From positions 1 through 12,114 of the forward strand of contig JAQVKR010000030.1 in assembly GCA_028694565.1 (NCBI GenBank): 12,114 nt of DNA, written 5' to 3'. The first letter of the stretch is position 1; each line of letters starts with the position of its first letter. Positions 1 to 9,470 of the stretch are shown one piece after another. This DNA comes from Gammaproteobacteria bacterium. Lineage in GTDB: Bacteria > Pseudomonadota > Gammaproteobacteria > DSM-26407. The position numbers were made by a program, and so were the translations under genes. The notes under the pieces were generated by a model that worked only from the letters and a program-made list of their open reading frames with translations, was not told the origin of the DNA and did no database searches.

Positions 1-66
1 CGAGCAGGGAGCAGGGGCCCCGCGCAGCGGGGATGCGAGCGTCCGCGAGTCGCGGCCCGCCGGCCG
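1..66. repeat. 66-bp direct repeat, copy 1, with REP-like hairpins
   Basis: This stretch recurs at 115-180 with a single difference (G at 7, T at 121). It may extend left of the window. It contains a perfect 6-bp inverted repeat, CCCCGC-GCA-GCGGGG, at 18-32 and a second short one, CGCG-AGT-CGCG, at 44-54, so the transcript could fold into two adjacent hairpins. Paired GC-rich hairpins in an intergenic repeat resemble REP/BIME-type elements. That class assignment is inference, because only two copies are visible here. No reading frame with similarity to a known protein covers it. Confidence 0.85.
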
Positions 67-114
67 CATGGCACTGCCCTGGATGGTTGCTCTGAGTTGG
101 AGCGGTCGGGCGCG

Positions 115-180
115 CGAGCATGGAGCAGGGGCCCCGCGCAGCGGGGATGCGAGCGTCCGCGAGTCGCGGCCCGCCGGCCG
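115..180. repeat. 66-bp direct repeat, copy 2, with REP-like hairpins
   Basis: Second copy of the element at 1-66, offset by 114 bp and 65/66 identical. The hairpin arms lie at 132-146 and 158-168. It ends 28 bp before the chosen nuoB start, so any folding would occur in the nuoB leader of the operon transcript. The 48-bp spacer between copies (67-114) shows no similarity to the repeat that I can see and no convincing promoter. Confidence 0.85.
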
Positions 181-194
181 TCGGCGATGTCTTT

Positions 195-200
195 GGGGGA
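195..200 (+). promoter_or_regulatory. Ribosome binding site that sets the nuoB start
   Basis: The purine run GGGGGA ends 8 nt before the ATG at 209. It favours that start over the in-frame ATG at 200, which directly overlaps the run, and over the ATG at 68, which would add 47 residues encoded largely by the direct repeat. Confidence 0.55.
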
Positions 201-208
201 TGTCTGCA

Positions 209-685
209 ATGGGCATTGAGGGTGTCCTCGAAAAGGGCGTGGTCACCACGACCGCCGACAAGCTCATCAACTGGGCGCGCACGGGCTCCATGTGGCCCAT
301 GACCTTCGGCCTGGCCTGCTGCGCGGTGGAGATGATGCACGCGGGAGCCTCCCGCTACGATCTCGATCGCTTCGGCATCATGTTCCGGCCCAGTCCGCGC
401 CAGTCCGACGTGATGATCGTGGCCGGCACCCTGTGCAACAAGATGGCGCCGGCGCTGCGCAAGGTCTACGACCAGATGCCGGAGCCGCGCTGGGTCATCT
501 CCATGGGCTCCTGCGCGAACGGCGGCGGCTACTACCACTATTCCTACTCGGTGGTGCGCGGATGCGACCGCATCGTGCCCGTGGACATCTACGTGCCGGG
601 CTGTCCGCCCACGGCCGAAGCGCTTCTGTACGGAATACTCCAGTTGCAGAACAAGATCCGTCGAACCAATACCATTGCCCGTTGA
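209..685 (+). CDS. nuoB: NADH-quinone oxidoreductase subunit B (NuoB, PSST/20 kDa subunit)
   Basis: NuoB carries the terminal [4Fe-4S] cluster N2, which passes electrons to quinone at the interface with NuoD and NuoH, in the peripheral arm next to the membrane. From the ATG at 209 the protein has 158 residues, the usual length for this subfamily. The N2 ligands are visible: the tandem Cys37-Cys38 ([13 protein letters not shown]), Cys102 ([14 protein letters not shown]) and Cys132 ([14 protein letters not shown]). The C-terminus [11 protein letters not shown] is typical of beta- and gammaproteobacterial NuoB. The frame stays open far upstream (to at least position 2), but homologues begin near [10 protein letters not shown] and the ribosome binding site at 195-200 supports this; MSAMGIEG from 200 is the alternative. 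nuoA is expected upstream but is not in the window, and nuoC follows after 12 bp. Confidence 0.97.
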   Translation: MGIEGVLEKGVVTTTADKLINWARTGSMWPMTFGLACCAVEMMHAGASRYDLDRFGIMFRPSPRQSDVMIVAGTLCNKMAPALRKVYDQMPEPRWVISMGSCANGGGYYHYSYSVVRGCDRIVPVDIYVPGCPPTAEALLYGILQLQNKIRRTNTIAR

Positions 686-697
686 GAGACTCCTCTG

Positions 698-1387
698 ATG
701 GCTGACGTGCAGACACTGGCAGCCCGGGTCCGGGAGCGCCTGGGCGAGCGGGTAACAATCGGCGACCACGTCACGGACATGGTCACCGTGGAGGTCCGCC
801 CCGAACACCTGCTGGAGGTCTGCCGGGTGCTTCGCGACGAGGCGGCCTTCGGCTTCGAGCAGCTGACCGATCTCTGCGGCGTCGACTATCTCGCCTACGG
901 CCAGGCCGAGTGGGCCACCGAGAGCGTGAGCGGCACCGGGTTCAGCCGCGGGGTGGCCGGGCAGGCGGCTTGCGGGGAGCGCGAGGAGCCGCGTTTCGCC
1001 GTGGTCTACCATCTCATCTCCTACCGCAACAACCACCGCCTGCGCCTGCGGGTCTTCGCCGCCGGCGAGCCGCCCCTGGTGGAGTCGGTGGTGGAGATCT
1101 GGGCGGCGGCCAACTGGTTCGAGCGCGAGGCCTTCGACCTCTACGGCATTCTTTTCAACGGCCATCCGGACCTGCGCCGCATCCTCACCGACTACGGTTT
1201 CATCGGCCATCCGTTCCGCAAGGATTTCCCCCTCTCCGGCAACGTCGAGATGCGCTACGACCCGGAGCAGGCGCGGGTGGTGTACGAACCGGTGGATCTC
1301 GACCCGCGCGTGCTGGTGCCGCGGGTCATCCGTCACGATCACCGCTACCGCCAGGAACCGGCCAAGCCGGAGGGATCCGATGCCTGA
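698..1387 (+). CDS. nuoC: NADH-quinone oxidoreductase subunit C (NuoC, 30 kDa subunit)
   Basis: NuoC is a cofactor-free structural subunit of the connecting module; it binds NuoD and helps hold the peripheral arm together. The 229-residue product carries the 30-kDa subunit signature at residues 142-163 (EREAFDLYG, then H156, R160 and IL). It is followed by [12 protein letters not shown], a strongly conserved stretch. Residues about 68-97 (around YGQAEWATE and TGFSRGV) form a loop insertion seen in many beta/gammaproteobacterial NuoC proteins. The start is supported by a GAGAGA run at 684-689, 8 nt upstream. The gene is separate from nuoD, unlike the fused nuoCD of enterobacteria and pseudomonads, and its end overlaps nuoD by 8 bp, suggesting translational coupling. 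Confidence 0.96.
   Translation: MADVQTLAARVRERLGERVTIGDHVTDMVTVEVRPEHLLEVCRVLRDEAAFGFEQLTDLCGVDYLAYGQAEWATESVSGTGFSRGVAGQAACGEREEPRFAVVYHLISYRNNHRLRLRVFAAGEPPLVESVVEIWAAANWFEREAFDLYGILFNGHPDLRRILTDYGFIGHPFRKDFPLSGNVEMRYDPEQARVVYEPVDLDPRVLVPRVIRHDHRYRQEPAKPEGSDA
1369..1375 (+). promoter_or_regulatory. Strong ribosome binding site for nuoD inside the nuoC end
   Basis: GGAGGGA lies within the last codons of nuoC. GGAGG is 6 nt before the nuoD ATG at 1380. It fixes the nuoD start and explains the 8-bp gene overlap. Confidence 0.7.
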
Positions 1388-2633
1388 GATCCGCAACTAC
1401 ACCCTGAACTTCGGTCCCCAGCATCCCGCGGCCCACGGCGTGCTGCGCCTGGTGCTGGAGATGGACGGCGAGGTGATCTCGCGCGCCGATCCCCATATCG
1501 GCCTGCTTCATCGCGCCACCGAGAAACTGGCCGAGAGCAAGCCCTACAACCAGAGCATCGGCTACATGGACCGGCTCGACTACGTCTCCATGATGTGCAA
1601 CGAGCACGGCTACGTCCTGGCCATGGAGAAGCTGCTCGGCGTGCAGGTGCCGATCCGCGCCCAGTACATCCGGGTGATGTTCGACGAGATCACCCGCATC
1701 CTGAACCACCTGCTCTGGCTCGGCACCCACGCCCTGGACGTGGGCGCCATGGCGATGTTCCTCTACTGCTTCCGCGAGCGCGAGGACCTCTTCGACTGCT
1801 ACGAGGCGGTGAGCGGCGCGCGCATGCACGCCACCTACTACCGCCCGGGCGGGGTCTACCGCGATCTGCCCGAGAGCATGCCCCACTACCAGCCCTCCAA
1901 GTGGCACGACGCCAAGGAGGTGGCCCGGCTCAACGAGAACCGCCAGGGCTCGCTGCTGGATTTCATCTGGGACTTCACCGAGCGCTTCCCGGGCCGGGTG
2001 GACGAGTACGAGACCCTGCTCACCGACAACCGCATCTGGAAGCAGCGGACGGTGAACATCGGTGTGGTCACCGCCGAGCGCGCCCTGCAGCTCGGGCTCA
2101 CCGGGCCGATGCTGCGCGGTTCCGGGGTGGAGTGGGACCTGCGCAAGAAGCAGCCCTACGAGGTCTATGATCGCCTGGACTTCGACATTCCCGTGGGGGT
2201 CAACGGCGACTCCTACGATCGCTACCTGGTCCGCATCGAGGAGATGCGCCAGAGCAACCGCATCATCCGCCAGTGCGTGGAGTGGCTGCGCAAGAACCCC
2301 GGGCCGGTGATGGTGGACGATCACAAGATCGCGCCGCCGCCGCGCGAAGAGATGAAGGCGGACATGGAGGCCCTCATCCACCACTTCAAGCTCTTCACCG
2401 AGGGTTTCTGCCTGCCCGAGGGCGAGGTGTACGCCGCCATCGAGCACCCCAAGGGGGAGTTCGGCGTCTACCTGGTCTCCGATGGCGCCAACAAGCCCTA
2501 CCGGCTCAAGATCCGCGCACCGGGCTTCGCCCACCTCTCGGCGATGGACGAGATGGTGCGCGGCCACATGCTGGCGGACGTGGTCACCGTGATCGGGACC
2601 CAGGATATCGTGTTCGGGGAGATTGACCGCTGA
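1380..2633 (+). CDS. nuoD: NADH-quinone oxidoreductase subunit D (NuoD, 49 kDa subunit)
   Basis: NuoD forms most of the quinone-binding pocket at the base of the peripheral arm and is related to the large subunit of [NiFe]-hydrogenases without keeping the metal site. The 417-residue length is standard. The N-terminus has [15 protein letters not shown], whose second His (His19) corresponds by motif to the quinone-head-group histidine of the family. The 49-kDa signature [13 protein letters not shown] lies at residues 42-54, and [11 protein letters not shown] (about 62-72) contains the conserved quinone-site tyrosine (Tyr68 by motif). The C-terminal stretch [16 protein letters not shown] followed by [12 protein letters not shown] is canonical. 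The stop overlaps the nuoE start (TGATG). Confidence 0.98.
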   Translation: MPEIRNYTLNFGPQHPAAHGVLRLVLEMDGEVISRADPHIGLLHRATEKLAESKPYNQSIGYMDRLDYVSMMCNEHGYVLAMEKLLGVQVPIRAQYIRVMFDEITRILNHLLWLGTHALDVGAMAMFLYCFREREDLFDCYEAVSGARMHATYYRPGGVYRDLPESMPHYQPSKWHDAKEVARLNENRQGSLLDFIWDFTERFPGRVDEYETLLTDNRIWKQRTVNIGVVTAERALQLGLTGPMLRGSGVEWDLRKKQPYEVYDRLDFDIPVGVNGDSYDRYLVRIEEMRQSNRIIRQCVEWLRKNPGPVMVDDHKIAPPPREEMKADMEALIHHFKLFTEGFCLPEGEVYAAIEHPKGEFGVYLVSDGANKPYRLKIRAPGFAHLSAMDEMVRGHMLADVVTVIGTQDIVFGEIDR

Positions 2634-3127
2634 TGAGTGAGAACCCGACCCCGCAGCTCTCCGCCGCAGCCCGCGCCGAGATCGATGGCTGGGTGGCGAA
2701 GTATCCCGCGGATCGCAAGTCCTCCGCGGTGATGGCGGCCCTCAGGGTGGTGCAGGAGGAGAACGGCGGCTGGATCAGCCGCGAGTTCATGGACGCCATC
2801 GCCGCGTACCTGGAGATGCCGCCCATCGCCGTCTACGAGGTGGCCACCTTCTACTCCATGTACGAGCTGGAGCCGGTGGGCCGGCACAAGATCTGCCTGT
2901 GCACCAACATCTCCTGCATGTTGTGCGGTTCCGAGTCGCTGCAGGCCCACCTGGAGCAGCGCCTCGGCATCCGGATGGGGGAGACCACTCCCGACGGCCG
3001 TTTCACCCTCAAGGAAGTCGAGTGCCTCGGGGCCTGCGCCCATGCGCCGGTGGCGCAGCTGGGGCACGACTACCACGAGAAGCTCACCCCGGAACGGCTG
3101 GACGAGATCCTGGACGGGCTGGAGTGA
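2633..3127 (+). CDS. nuoE: NADH-quinone oxidoreductase subunit E (NuoE, 24 kDa subunit)
   Basis: NuoE is a thioredoxin-fold [2Fe-2S] protein holding cluster N1a beside the FMN of NuoF in the NADH-oxidising module. The 164-residue product has the ligand pattern C-x4-C then C-x3-C: Cys90 and Cys95 (CTNISC), then Cys131 and Cys135 (ECLGAC). Two further cysteines (Cys88, Cys98) flank the first pair but are not expected ligands. The N-terminal helical part includes [14 protein letters not shown] and [15 protein letters not shown], both typical. The ATG overlaps the nuoD stop by one base; GGGGAG at 2616-2621 is the likely ribosome binding site. A 64-bp gap separates it from nuoF. Confidence 0.97.
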   Translation: MSENPTPQLSAAARAEIDGWVAKYPADRKSSAVMAALRVVQEENGGWISREFMDAIAAYLEMPPIAVYEVATFYSMYELEPVGRHKICLCTNISCMLCGSESLQAHLEQRLGIRMGETTPDGRFTLKEVECLGACAHAPVAQLGHDYHEKLTPERLDEILDGLE

Positions 3128-3191
3128 GCGCCGGCGCAGCCGCCCAGCGTACCTGACCGGTTCGGTTCCGACACCCAGTAACGAGAGACCC

Positions 3192-4466
<1,275 letters not shown>

Positions 4467-4500
4467 CGCCGGCACGGACAGGACAGCGACGAGCCAACGC

Positions 4501-6879
4501 ATGAGCAAGGTCAAGATCGAGATCAACGGCATCCCCCTGGAAGTCGAGCAGGGGATGATGGTCATCGAGGCCGCGGACCAGGTCGGCATCACCATTCCGC
4601 GCTTCTGCTACCACAAGAAGCTGTCGGTGGCCGCCAACTGCCGCATGTGCCTGGTGGAGGTGGAGCGGGCGCCGAAGCCGCTGCCCGCCTGCGCCACGCC
4701 GGTGAGCGAGGGCATGAAGGTCTTCACCGACTCGCCCCGGGCCATCGCCGCGCAGAAGGCGGTCATGGAGTTCCTGCTCATCAACCATCCGCTGGACTGC
4801 CCCATCTGCGACCAGGGCGGCGAGTGCGAGCTGCAGGACGTGGCCGTGGGCTACGGCGGCGACGTCTCCCGCTTCAGCGAGGGCAAGCGGGTGGTGAAGG
4901 ACAAGGACATCGGTCCGCTCATCGCCACCGACATGACCCGCTGCATCCACTGCACCCGCTGCGTGCGTTTCGGCGCCGAGATCGCCGGCGTGCGCGAGCT
5001 GGGCGCCACCGGCCGCGGCGAGCACACCGAGATCGGCACCTACGTCGCCCGGACGGTGGCCTCCGAGCTGTCGGGCAACGTCATCGACCTGTGCCCGGTG
5101 GGCGCCCTGACCTCCCGGCCGTTCCGCTACCAGGCCCGCGCCTGGGAGCTGCGCCAGCATCCCAGCGTGGCGCCCCATGACTGTATCGGTTCCAACCTCT
5201 GGGTCCATACCCGCCGCGGCGAGGTGCTGCGCGCGGTGCCGCGCGAGAACGAGGCGGTCAACGAGGTGTGGCTCTCCGACCGCGATCGCTTCGGCTACGA
5301 GGGGCTCAACCATCCCGAGCGCCTGCGCCGGCCCCTGCAGCGCGGCGCCGACGGGCAGTGGCGCGAGGTGGACTGGGACACGGCGCTGACCGCCGCGGCC
5401 ACCGGCCTGAAGCAGGTGCTGGCGCAGCACGGCGCCGGGCGGCTGGGCGCGCTGGTCTCGCCCTCCTCGACGGTGGAGGAGCTCTACCTGGCCCAGGCGG
5501 TGATCCGCGGGCTGGGGGGGCGCAACATCGACCACCGGCTGCGCCAGGCCAGCTTCGAGGACCAGGACCGCGCGCCGCTCTTCCCCTGGCTCGGCCAGGC
5601 CATCGCGGACCTGGAAGCGGTCGACGCGGCGCTGGTGGTGGGCGCGAACCTGCGCAAGGAGCAGCCGCTCATCGCCCACCGGCTGCGCAAGGCGGCGCTG
5701 AAGGGCGCGGGCATCACCTTCCTCTCCGGGGTGGACTACGAGCAGACCTTCCCGGCCACGACCCTGGCCGCGGCCCCGGACACCTGGACCCACACCCTGG
5801 CCGGGATCGCCCGGGCGGCGCTGGAGGCGAGCACCGCGCCGCGCCCCGAGGGGCTGCCGCAGCTGGTCTCCGAGACCGCCGCCGGCGATAGGCACCGGGA
5901 GATTGCCGCCCGGCTGGCGCAGGCCGGTTCGGCCACCGTGCTGCTGGGGCTCCAGGCCATGGCCCATCCGGACCTGCCGCTGCTGCGCTGCCTGGCGAGC
6001 GTCATCAGCGAGCTGACCGGCGCCCGGCTGGGCTACCTCACCGAGGGGGCCAACGGCGCCGGCGCCTGGCTCACCGGCGCGGTGCCGCACCGGGAGCCCG
6101 GCGGCAAGGCGCTGAGCGAGCCGGGCCTCGATGCCGGCGCCATGCGCGAGGCCGGCCTGCGGGGCTGGCTGCTGCTGGGGGTGGAGCCCGGCCGCGACTG
6201 CGCCGAGCCGGCGGCCACCGCCGCTGCGCTGGCGGGGGCTGAGTTCGTGCTGGCCCTGTCGGCCTATGCCGGCGAGGACCTGCTGCAGCACGCCCACCTG
6301 ATCCTGCCGGTGACGCCCTTCACCGAGACCGCCGGCACCTTCGTCAACGCCGAAGGACGCTGGCAGGGCTTCGGCGGCGTCGCCCCGCCGCTGGGCGAGG
6401 CGCGCCCGGGCTGGAAGGTGCTGCGGGTGCTGGGCAACCTGCTCGGGCTGCAGGGCTTCGACTACGACACTGCCGGGGAAGTGCTGGCGGCGGCGCGGTC
6501 GGCCGTCGGCGAGCCGCAGCCGAGCAACCAGCTCGCCTGGCGCTGCCCGCCGGGCCTGCCGGCGCCCGCCGCCGAGCCGGTGCGCCTGGGCGAGGTGCCG
6601 CTCTACGCGGTGGACGCCATCGTGCGCCGGGCTTCGGCCCTGCAGCGGACTCCCGACGCCCGCGCCGCGGCCTGCGTGCGCATCGCGCCGGTGCTGGCCG
6701 AGCGCCTGGGCCTCGCCGACGCCGGGCGGGTGACCGTGCGCCAGGGCGACGGCAGCGCCACGCTGCCGCTGGTGATCGACCCGCGGGTCGCAGACCGGGT
6801 GGCGGTGGTCCCCGCGGGACTGGCCGAGACGGCGGCGCTGGGGGCCTCCTACGGGCCCCTGACGCTGGAGCGGGGTTGA
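4501..6879 (+). CDS. nuoG: NADH-quinone oxidoreductase subunit G (NuoG, 75 kDa Fe-S subunit)
   Basis: NuoG relays electrons along the peripheral arm through several Fe-S clusters. The 792-residue product begins with a [2Fe-2S] ferredoxin domain (N1b: Cys36, Cys47, Cys50, Cys64). Next is the His-Cys3 cluster N5 (His96, Cys100, Cys103, Cys109), then N4 (Cys148, Cys151, Cys154, Cys198). The rest is a molybdopterin-oxidoreductase-like domain that in this family is structural and lacks the metal cofactor. The extra cluster N7 of E. coli and Thermus cannot be built: only Cys228 remains (HDCIGSN, with Ser where the next ligand would be). The domain is shorter than that of the about 900-residue enterobacterial NuoG. 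The start follows nuoF by 34 bp and has only a weak ribosome binding site (GACGAG). A run of seven Gs at 5514-5520 is in frame and causes no disruption. Confidence 0.96.
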   Translation: MSKVKIEINGIPLEVEQGMMVIEAADQVGITIPRFCYHKKLSVAANCRMCLVEVERAPKPLPACATPVSEGMKVFTDSPRAIAAQKAVMEFLLINHPLDCPICDQGGECELQDVAVGYGGDVSRFSEGKRVVKDKDIGPLIATDMTRCIHCTRCVRFGAEIAGVRELGATGRGEHTEIGTYVARTVASELSGNVIDLCPVGALTSRPFRYQARAWELRQHPSVAPHDCIGSNLWVHTRRGEVLRAVPRENEAVNEVWLSDRDRFGYEGLNHPERLRRPLQRGADGQWREVDWDTALTAAATGLKQVLAQHGAGRLGALVSPSSTVEELYLAQAVIRGLGGRNIDHRLRQASFEDQDRAPLFPWLGQAIADLEAVDAALVVGANLRKEQPLIAHRLRKAALKGAGITFLSGVDYEQTFPATTLAAAPDTWTHTLAGIARAALEASTAPRPEGLPQLVSETAAGDRHREIAARLAQAGSATVLLGLQAMAHPDLPLLRCLASVISELTGARLGYLTEGANGAGAWLTGAVPHREPGGKALSEPGLDAGAMREAGLRGWLLLGVEPGRDCAEPAATAAALAGAEFVLALSAYAGEDLLQHAHLILPVTPFTETAGTFVNAEGRWQGFGGVAPPLGEARPGWKVLRVLGNLLGLQGFDYDTAGEVLAAARSAVGEPQPSNQLAWRCPPGLPAPAAEPVRLGEVPLYAVDAIVRRASALQRTPDARAAACVRIAPVLAERLGLADAGRVTVRQGDGSATLPLVIDPRVADRVAVVPAGLAETAALGASYGPLTLERG

Positions 6880-6924
6880 AACGGTGGCTGATTCCAACGG
6901 GTATCTGCTGAGGGACGGGCGCGG

Positions 6925-7971
6925 GTGATGTTCGACTGGTTCATGAATCCGGAAGGGCCGATGGTCCTGGTGGTGATCCTCATCAAGATCATCGCGCTGG
7001 TGATGCCGCTGATGCTCGGCGTGGCCTACCTGACCTTCGCCGAGCGCAAGGTCATCGCCTACCTCCACGTGCGCGTGGGACCCAACCGGGTCGGCCCGCG
7101 CGGCTGGCTGCAGCCCATCGCCGATGCGCTCAAGCTGGTGATGAAGGAGCTGCTGGTGCCCAGCGCGGCCAACCGCTACCTGTTCATGCTCGGCCCCGTC
7201 ATGGCCATCGCGCCGGCGCTGACCGCCTGGGCGGTGGTGCCGGTGGGCGAGGGGATGGTCATCGCCGACATCAATGCCGGCCTGCTGTTCCTGCTGGCCA
7301 TGACCTCCATGGGCGTGTACGGCATCATCGTCGCCGGCTGGGCCTCCAACTCCAAGTACGCCTTCCTCAGCGCCATGCGCGCCGGGGCCCAGATGATCTC
7401 CTACGAGATCGCCATGGGCTTCGCGCTGGTGGGCGTGCTGATGGCCGCCGGCAGCCTCAACCTGAGCCAGATCGTCATGGCCCAGCAGGGCAGCATCCTG
7501 CACTGGTTCTGGCTGCCGCTGCTGCCGCTGTTCCTGGTCTACTTCATCTCCGGCGTGGCCGAGACCAACCGCTCGCCCTTCGACGTGGCCGAGGGCGAGT
7601 CGGAGATCGTGGCCGGCTTCCACGTGGAGTACTCGGGCATGGCCTTCGCCGTGTTCTTCCTGGCCGAGTACGCCAACATGATCCTCATCGCCACCCTGAC
7701 CGCGCTCCTGTTCGCCGGCGGCTGGCTGTCGCCGTTCCAGGGCATCCCGGTGCTGGAGGGGCTGTTCGCCTGGGTGCCGGGGACGATCTGGCTGCTGCTG
7801 AAGGTGTGCGTATTCCTGTTCTGCTTCCTCTGGTTCCGCGCCACCTTCCCCCGCTACCGCTACGACCAGATTATGCGCCTGGGCTGGAAGGTGTTCATCC
7901 CGGTGACCATCGTCTGGATCTTCGTCGAAGGCGCGGCGGTGCTGGCCGGCCTCGGGCCGTGGTTCGACTGA
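6925..7971 (+). CDS. nuoH: NADH-quinone oxidoreductase subunit H (NuoH, ND1-like membrane subunit)
   Basis: NuoH is an integral membrane protein that docks the peripheral arm and lines the quinone entry channel. It is about 347-348 residues long, strongly hydrophobic, and consistent with the eight-helix fold of the family. Numbered from the ATG at 6928, the first signature region [19 protein letters not shown] is at 39-57 and continues to [12 protein letters not shown] (59-70). The second, [16 protein letters not shown], is at 212-227, with the acidic loop important for coupling quinone reduction to proton transfer. The start is either GTG at 6925 (GAGGGA at 6910-6915, spacing 9) or ATG at 6928; the two differ by one residue. 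The stop lies inside the nuoI ribosome binding site. Confidence 0.97.
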   Translation: MMFDWFMNPEGPMVLVVILIKIIALVMPLMLGVAYLTFAERKVIAYLHVRVGPNRVGPRGWLQPIADALKLVMKELLVPSAANRYLFMLGPVMAIAPALTAWAVVPVGEGMVIADINAGLLFLLAMTSMGVYGIIVAGWASNSKYAFLSAMRAGAQMISYEIAMGFALVGVLMAAGSLNLSQIVMAQQGSILHWFWLPLLPLFLVYFISGVAETNRSPFDVAEGESEIVAGFHVEYSGMAFAVFFLAEYANMILIATLTALLFAGGWLSPFQGIPVLEGLFAWVPGTIWLLLKVCVFLFCFLWFRATFPRYRYDQIMRLGWKVFIPVTIVWIFVEGAAVLAGLGPWFD

Positions 7972-7978
7972 GGAGGAG
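7971..7978 (+). promoter_or_regulatory. Strong ribosome binding site that sets the nuoI GTG start
   Basis: AGGAGGAG starts at the last base of the nuoH stop codon; its AGGAGG core is 5 nt before the GTG at 7982. It is the best ribosome binding site in the window and supports a GTG start for nuoI. Confidence 0.8.
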
Positions 7979-7981
7979 AAC

Positions 7982-8470
7982 GTGAGCGCTCTGCAACGCT
8001 ACATCAAGAGCTTCCTGCTGTGGGAGCTGGTCATGGGGCTCAAGCTCACGGGCCGGTACCTGTTCGCGCGGAAGATCACGGTCCAGTACCCGGATGAGAA
8101 GACGCCGCTGTCGCCGCGCTTCCGCGGCCTGCACGCCCTGCGCCGCTACCCCAACGGCGAGGAGCGCTGCATAGCCTGCAAGCGGTGCGAGGCGGTGTGC
8201 CCGGCGCTGGCCATCACCATCGAGGCCGAACCCCGCGAGGACGGCTCGCGCCGGACCACGCGCTACGACATCGATCTCTTCAAGTGCATCTTCTGCGGCT
8301 TCTGCGAGGAGTCCTGTCCCGTGGACTCCATCGTCGAGACCCGGATCTTCGAGTACCACTTCGAAAAGCGCGGCGAGCAGATCATGACCAAGGACAAACT
8401 GCTGGCCATCGGTGACCGGTTCGAGGCGCAGATCGCGGCCGATCGTGCCGCCGACGCGCCCTACCGCTGA
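7982..8470 (+). CDS. nuoI: NADH-quinone oxidoreductase subunit I (NuoI, 23 kDa, 2x[4Fe-4S] ferredoxin)
   Basis: NuoI carries clusters N6a and N6b, which bridge NuoG to cluster N2 of NuoB, and sits at the junction with the membrane arm. The 162-residue product has an N-terminal amphipathic segment (about 1-35) that lies against NuoH in known structures. Two ferredoxin motifs follow: Cys63, Cys66, Cys69 with Cys73 ([12 protein letters not shown]), and Cys102, Cys105, Cys108 with Cys112 ([12 protein letters not shown]). The preserved [20 protein letters not shown] context is typical of TYKY-type subunits. Translation starts at GTG with a strong ribosome binding site, 10 bp after nuoH. nuoJ follows after 22 bp. 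Confidence 0.97.
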   Translation: MSALQRYIKSFLLWELVMGLKLTGRYLFARKITVQYPDEKTPLSPRFRGLHALRRYPNGEERCIACKRCEAVCPALAITIEAEPREDGSRRTTRYDIDLFKCIFCGFCEESCPVDSIVETRIFEYHFEKRGEQIMTKDKLLAIGDRFEAQIAADRAADAPYR

Positions 8471-8492
8471 CGGGTAACGAGAGCGAGAGATT

Positions 8493-9095
8493 ATGGAGCA
8501 GGCGATCTTCTACTTCTTCTCCGCGGTGCTCATCTTCGCCGCCGGGATGGTGATCACGGCCCGCAACCCGGTGCACGCGGTGCTGTTCCTGGTGCTGGCC
8601 TTCTTCACCAGCGCGGCGCTGTGGCTGCTGCTGGAGGCGGAGTTCCTGGCCATCGTGCTGGTGCTGGTCTACGTGGGCGCGGTGATGGTGCTGTTCCTGT
8701 TCGTGGTGATGATGCTCGACATCAACCTGGCGCCGCTGCGGGAGGGCTTCGCCCGCTACCTCCCCGTCGGGGTGCTGGTGCTGGCGCTGGTGGTGCTGGA
8801 GATGGTGCTGGTGGTGGGGCCGCGCCTGTTCGGTGCGGAGGCGGTGACCGTCCCGGCCCGCCAGGCGGCGGAGTACAGCAATACCGAGACCCTCGGCGAG
8901 CTGCTCTACACCGTCTACGTCTATCCCTTCGAGGTGGCGTCGGTGATTCTGCTGGTGGCCATCGTGGCGGCCATCGCGCTGACCCTGCGCCGCCGGCCCG
9001 GCACCCTGAAGCAGGAGGTGGGCCGGCAGGTGGCGGCGAATCGCGGCGAGCGGGTGCGGCTGGTGCGCATGGCCGCCGAACGTTCGAAGCGCTGA
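8493..9095 (+). CDS. nuoJ: NADH-quinone oxidoreductase subunit J (NuoJ, ND6-like membrane subunit)
   Basis: NuoJ is a membrane-arm subunit next to NuoK and NuoA that takes part in coupling conformational change to proton transfer. The 200-residue product shows about five hydrophobic segments (near 3-21, 27-47, 52-75, 89-112 and 140-163). The third contains the conserved run VYVGAVMVLFLFVVMML, where the family has its characteristic pi-bulge helix. The last about 35 residues form a basic cytoplasmic tail. The start at 8493 is preceded by the purine-rich run GAGAGCGAGAGA. A 60-bp gap with a hairpin (9112-9127) separates it from nuoK. Confidence 0.96.
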   Translation: MEQAIFYFFSAVLIFAAGMVITARNPVHAVLFLVLAFFTSAALWLLLEAEFLAIVLVLVYVGAVMVLFLFVVMMLDINLAPLREGFARYLPVGVLVLALVVLEMVLVVGPRLFGAEAVTVPARQAAEYSNTETLGELLYTVYVYPFEVASVILLVAIVAAIALTLRRRPGTLKQEVGRQVAANRGERVRLVRMAAERSKR

Positions 9096-9111
9096 GGGCG
9101 CGGGTGACCAA

Positions 9112-9127
9112 CGGGGGCGAGCCCCCG
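9112..9127 (+). other. Hairpin between nuoJ and nuoK
   Basis: CGGGGG and CCCCCG can pair around a CGAG tetraloop, a compact and very stable stem in the 60-bp nuoJ-nuoK gap. No T-run follows, so it does not look like an intrinsic terminator. A role in mRNA processing, stability or relative expression is possible but is inference. Confidence 0.5.
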
Positions 9128-9155
9128 CCGACAGGACAACGAGAACAGGCGAACC

Positions 9156-9461
9156 ATGATTCCGCTTTCCAACTACCTCGTCGTGGGGGCCGTGCTCTTC
9201 GGTCTGAGCATGGCGGGCATCGTGCTCAACCGCAAGAACATCATCGTGCTGCTGATGTGCGTGGAGCTGATGCTGCTGGCGGTGAACACCAACTTCATTG
9301 CCTTCTCCCGCTACCTCGGGGACACGGCGGGCCAGGTGTTCGTGTTCTTCATCCTCACGGTGGCGGCGGCCGAGGCGGCGATCGGCCTGGCCATCCTGGT
9401 GGTGCTGTTCCGCAACCGGCGCACCATCAACGTCGAGGATCTGGACGAGCTTAAGGGGTAG
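9156..9461 (+). CDS. nuoK: NADH-quinone oxidoreductase subunit K (NuoK, ND4L-like membrane subunit)
   Basis: NuoK is a small membrane-arm subunit with three helices, related to MrpC, that contributes to the proton path between the quinone module and the antiporter-like subunits. The 101-residue length is standard. Both conserved membrane glutamates are visible: Glu37 in [13 protein letters not shown] and Glu73 in [13 protein letters not shown]. The C-terminus [11 protein letters not shown] is typical. The gene ends in TAG, unlike the other complete genes here, which end in TGA. Only 9 bp separate the stop from the nuoL ATG, and nuoL is in the same reading frame. Confidence 0.97.
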   Translation: MIPLSNYLVVGAVLFGLSMAGIVLNRKNIIVLLMCVELMLLAVNTNFIAFSRYLGDTAGQVFVFFILTVAAAEAAIGLAILVVLFRNRRTINVEDLDELKG

Positions 9462-9470
9462 GGGCAGGCC

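Noticed and set aside
67..114. Possible promoter in the spacer between the two repeats
   Set aside because: TTG-containing hexamers are present but no acceptable -10 element lies at the right distance in this GC-rich stretch, so it cannot be supported.
3042..3191. Upstream extension of nuoF into nuoE
   Set aside because: The frame is open, but the 50 added residues are unlike any NuoF N-terminus and overlap the conserved nuoE C-terminal coding; ATG 3192 gives the family start.
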